From JAVDCA01 sp035764045 (GTDB lineage: Bacteria; Pseudomonadota; Alphaproteobacteria; Rhizobiales; Xanthobacteraceae), in contig DASTZX010000098.1 in NCBI GenBank assembly GCA_035764045.1, positions 1 through 22,968 of the forward strand: a stretch of DNA of 22,968 bases, in the 5' to 3' direction. Positions within the stretch are counted from its first letter, which is position 1. Each line of letters opens with the position of its first letter. Below are positions 21,009-22,968 of the stretch, piece by piece. The position numbers were made by a program, and so were the translations under genes. The notes beneath the pieces were generated by a model. The model did no database searches, was not told the origin of the DNA, and was given only the letters and a program-made list of their open reading frames with translations.

Positions 21009-21158
21009 CGCGGCACCCAGTCGGATAAAGTTCATCCACGATGCCGGGCCCCCGGAAGCGGGGTGGGCGTCGTGTTGGCGTTTATCGGCAGCCAACCGAT
21101 TGAAGCCGTGGGATTTTAGGACAAGCGCCGGCGCCCGCCGGCAACCGGAGTAGCGACC
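21009..21158 (+). other. rpsM leader with competing hairpins and a TTG-start ribosome site
   Basis: No gene is seen here. Stems gttggc 21074-21079/gccaac 21091-21096 and atcgg 21084-21088/ccgat 21096-21100 cannot both form. A further stem, gccggc 21127-21132/gccggc 21137-21142, lies 4 bases before the ggag Shine-Dalgarno at 21147-21150. That Shine-Dalgarno is 8 bases from TTG 21159 and supports it as the rpsM start. The arrangement would suit autogenous control, which is known for alpha operons in other bacteria, but no ligand can be assigned. Confidence 0.4.
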
Positions 21159-21536
21159 TTGGCCCGTATCGCTGGTGTGAACATTCCGACCAACAAGCGC
21201 GTGGTGATCGCGCTGCAATACATCCATGGCATCGGGGCCAAGAAGGCTCAGGAGATCATGGACAAGGTTCACCTCCCGCCGGAGCGTCGGGTATCGCAGC
21301 TGACCGACCAGGAAGTGCTGCAGATCCGCGAGGTGATCGACCGCGACTACATCGTCGAGGGCGATCTGCGGCGCGAGGTTCAGCTCAACATCAAGCGGCT
21401 TCAGGATCTGGGCTGCTATCGCGGGCTGCGGCATCGCCGCAATCTGCCGGTCCGCGGCCAGCGCACGCACACCAATGCGCGCACCCGCAAGGGACCGTCG
21501 AAGCCGATCGCCGGCAAGAAGAAGCCGACCGCTTAA
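21159..21536 (+). CDS. rpsM: 30S ribosomal protein S13 (TTG start)
   Basis: S13 lies in the small-subunit head and forms bridges B1a/B1b with the large subunit. From TTG 21159 the protein is 125 residues and begins with the expected MARIAGVNIPTNKRVVIALQ. No in-frame ATG or GTG nearby gives a better N-terminus, and ggag at 21147-21150 is well spaced. The C-terminal basic region RHRRNLPVRGQRTHTNARTR is intact. TTG starts are inefficient, which may limit S13 output or make it sensitive to leader structure. First gene of the alpha block. Confidence 0.97.
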   Translation: MARIAGVNIPTNKRVVIALQYIHGIGAKKAQEIMDKVHLPPERRVSQLTDQEVLQIREVIDRDYIVEGDLRREVQLNIKRLQDLGCYRGLRHRRNLPVRGQRTHTNARTRKGPSKPIAGKKKPTA

Positions 21537-21593
21537 GCCCAGCACGAACTCACGCCATGGCTCGGCATGTGACCGGGCCGCAAAGGGAAGCCA

Positions 21594-21983
21594 ATGGGTA
21601 AGGAAGCCACCCGTGTCCGCCGCCGCGAGCGCAAGAACATCGCCTCCGGCGTGGCGCACGTGAACGCCACCTTCAACAACACCATGATCACCATCACGGA
21701 CGCGCAGGGCAATACGATCGCCTGGTCGTCGTCCGGCACGATGGGCTTCAAGGGCTCCCGCAAGTCGACGCCCTATGCGGCGCAGGTCGCCGCCGAGGAC
21801 GCCGCCAAGAAGGCGCAGGAGCACGGCATGCGCACGCTCGAGGTCGAGGTCGCGGGGCCCGGCTCGGGCCGCGAGTCCGCGCTGCGCTCGCTGCAGTCGG
21901 CCGGCTTCACGATCACCTCGATCCGGGACGTGACGCCGATCCCGCACAATGGCTGCCGGCCGCGCAAGCGCCGGCGCGTCTGA
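21594..21983 (+). CDS. rpsK: 30S ribosomal protein S11
   Basis: S11 is on the small-subunit platform and helps position mRNA in the E site. The 129-residue protein begins MGKEATRVRRRERKNIASGV and includes HVNATFNNTMITITDAQGNT and the end TPIPHNGCRPRKRRRV, all conserved. An aaggga Shine-Dalgarno precedes ATG 21594. It lies 57 bases after rpsM; a 104-base structured spacer precedes rpoA. There is no rpsD between them, as is usual in alphaproteobacteria. Confidence 0.99.
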   Translation: MGKEATRVRRRERKNIASGVAHVNATFNNTMITITDAQGNTIAWSSSGTMGFKGSRKSTPYAAQVAAEDAAKKAQEHGMRTLEVEVAGPGSGRESALRSLQSAGFTITSIRDVTPIPHNGCRPRKRRRV

Positions 21984-21993
21984 GCATTGTATC

Positions 21994-22066
21994 CGGCGGG
22001 CGAACCATTCCGTCCGCCGCCGCCGAACTGTCCCACGGACGGAGTGGGATGCGCGGACCCCCGCGC
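21994..22066 (+). promoter_or_regulatory. Three consecutive hairpins in the rpsK-rpoA spacer
   Basis: Stem 1 pairs 21994-22002 with 22011-22019 (9 bp, one G-U, 8-base loop). Stem 2 pairs tcccac 22031-22036 with gtggga 22044-22049. Stem 3 pairs gcgcgg 22051-22056 with ccgcgc 22061-22066. No T-run follows any of them, so they are not classical terminators. They could tune rpoA expression relative to S11, act as RNase sites, or bind a regulator. The pairing is seen; the role is inferred. Confidence 0.45.
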
Positions 22067-22087
22067 CGCCAAACGAACGGTGATGAC

Positions 22088-22968
22088 GTGACGATCCAAA
22101 AGAACTGGCAGGAACTGATCAGGCCGAACAAGCTCCAGGTGACAGCGGGTACCGATCCCAAGCGCTTGGCCACGGTCGTGGCCGAGCCGCTCGAGCGCGG
22201 CTTCGGCCTGACCCTCGGCAACGCGCTGCGCCGCATTCTGCTCTCCTCGCTGCAGGGAGCGGCGGTGCAGTCGGTGCATATCGACGGTGTGCTGCACGAA
22301 TTCTCCTCGATCGCCGGCGTGCGCGAGGACGTGACCGACATCGTGCTCAACATCAAGGACATCGCCATCAAGATGCAGGGCGACGGCCCCAAGCGGATGG
22401 TGGTGAAGAAGCAAGGGCCAGGCACCGTGACTGCGGCCGACATTCAGACTGTCGGCGACGTCGTCGTGCTCAATCCGGAGCTGGTGCTGTGCACGCTCGA
22501 CGAAGGCGCCGAGATCCGCATGGAGTTCACGGTCGCGACCGGCAAGGGCTATGTGCCCGCTGAGCGCAACCGTCCGGAAGACGCGCCGATCGGGTTGATC
22601 CCGGTTGATAGCCTGTATTCCCCGGTGCGCAAGGTATCCTACAAGGTCGAGAATACTCGCGAAGGGCAGATCCTCGATTATGACAAGCTGACATTGTCGA
22701 TCGAAACCAACGGCGCCATCACGCCGGAGGACTCGCTCGCCTATGCGGCGCGCATCCTGCAGGATCAGCTCAACGTCTTCGTCAATTTCGAGGAGCCAAA
22801 GCGCGAAACCGCGCACGAGGCGATTCCGGATCTTGCCTTCAATCCGGCATTCCTCAAGAAGGTCGACGAGCTCGAACTGTCGGTACGTTCGGCCAACTGT
22901 CTCAAGAACGACAACATCGTCTATATCGGCGATCTGGTGCAGAAGACCGAAGCCGAAATGCTGCGGAC
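22088..22968 (+). CDS. rpoA: RNA polymerase subunit alpha (3' end missing, GTG start)
   Basis: Alpha forms the dimer that nucleates RNA polymerase assembly, and its C-terminal domain binds UP elements and activators. The frame from GTG 22088 (MTIQKNWQELIRPNKLQVTA) is open to the window end, 293 codons. Visible are the N-terminal dimerisation core (GFGLTLGNALRRILLSSLQG), VHIDGVLHEFSSIAGVREDV, and the start of the C-terminal domain (LSVRSANCLKNDNIVYIGDL) with the DNA-binding arginine in VRSAN. Full length is usually near 340, so about 45 residues are outside. The ATG at 22083 is out of frame and meets TGA after two codons. The Shine-Dalgarno is weak (ggtga 22079-22083). Confidence 0.98.
   Translation, partial: MTIQKNWQELIRPNKLQVTAGTDPKRLATVVAEPLERGFGLTLGNALRRILLSSLQGAAVQSVHIDGVLHEFSSIAGVREDVTDIVLNIKDIAIKMQGDGPKRMVVKKQGPGTVTAADIQTVGDVVVLNPELVLCTLDEGAEIRMEFTVATGKGYVPAERNRPEDAPIGLIPVDSLYSPVRKVSYKVENTREGQILDYDKLTLSIETNGAITPEDSLAYAARILQDQLNVFVNFEEPKRETAHEAIPDLAFNPAFLKKVDELELSVRSANCLKNDNIVYIGDLVQKTEAEMLR

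Overview
The window is one continuous, single-strand (+) run of translation and transcription genes: the 3' end of rpoC, then the str, S10, spc and alpha ribosomal-protein blocks, ending inside rpoA. It holds 31 protein genes (29 complete; rpoC lacks its 5' end and rpoA its 3' end). I see no tRNA, rRNA, CRISPR array, insertion sequence or phage gene. The G+C-rich codon use and several family signatures point to an alphaproteobacterium of the Hyphomicrobiales (Rhizobiales), probably near Bradyrhizobium/Rhodopseudomonas/Xanthobacteraceae. These signatures are the RpoA and L5 sequences, a short-LID Adk encoded directly after secY, rpsK followed directly by rpoA with no rpsD, no rpmJ or infA after secY, and a 'MAGT..PA.T' type palindromic repeat. 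Genus is not decided by the window.

Layout. 2-4162: rpoC (beta-prime). 4163-4640: a 478-base spacer with a 21-bp-stem hairpin just after rpoC, a candidate promoter, and a leader with three further hairpins. 4641-8858: rpsL, rpsG, fusA, tuf (str block). 8859-8973: spacer almost filled by an 85-bp palindromic repeat. 8974-14165: rpsJ, rplC, rplD, rplW, rplB, rpsS, rplV, rpsC, rplP, rpmC, rpsQ (S10 block). 14205-20983: rplN, rplX, rplE, rpsN, rpsH, rplF, rplR, rpsE, rpmD, rplO, secY, adk (spc block). 20980-22968: a near-consensus sigma-70 promoter overlapping the adk stop, then rpsM (TTG start), rpsK and rpoA (GTG start; alpha block).

How the genes work together. The products build both ribosomal subunits (S12, S7, S10, S19, S3, S17, S14, S8, S5, S13, S11; L3, L4, L23, L2, L22, L16, L29, L14, L24, L5, L6, L18, L30, L15), supply the two elongation GTPases (EF-G, EF-Tu), two RNA polymerase subunits, the SecYEG channel core and adenylate kinase. 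Most genes are separated by 0-60 bases or overlap, with Shine-Dalgarno sequences often lying in the preceding stop region, as expected for translationally coupled operons.

What stands out. The gene content is ordinary and I found no new multi-gene system. The unusual parts are: (1) an adenylate kinase with an ~89-residue, ~40% Lys/Arg, acid-free, histone-H1-like C-terminal tail containing an 11-residue tandem repeat; (2) an ~65-70 residue Lys/Ala/Pro/Gly N-terminal extension on L5; (3) the repeat element between tuf and rpsJ; (4) structured leaders before rpsL, rpsM and rpoA, which could be regulatory sites.
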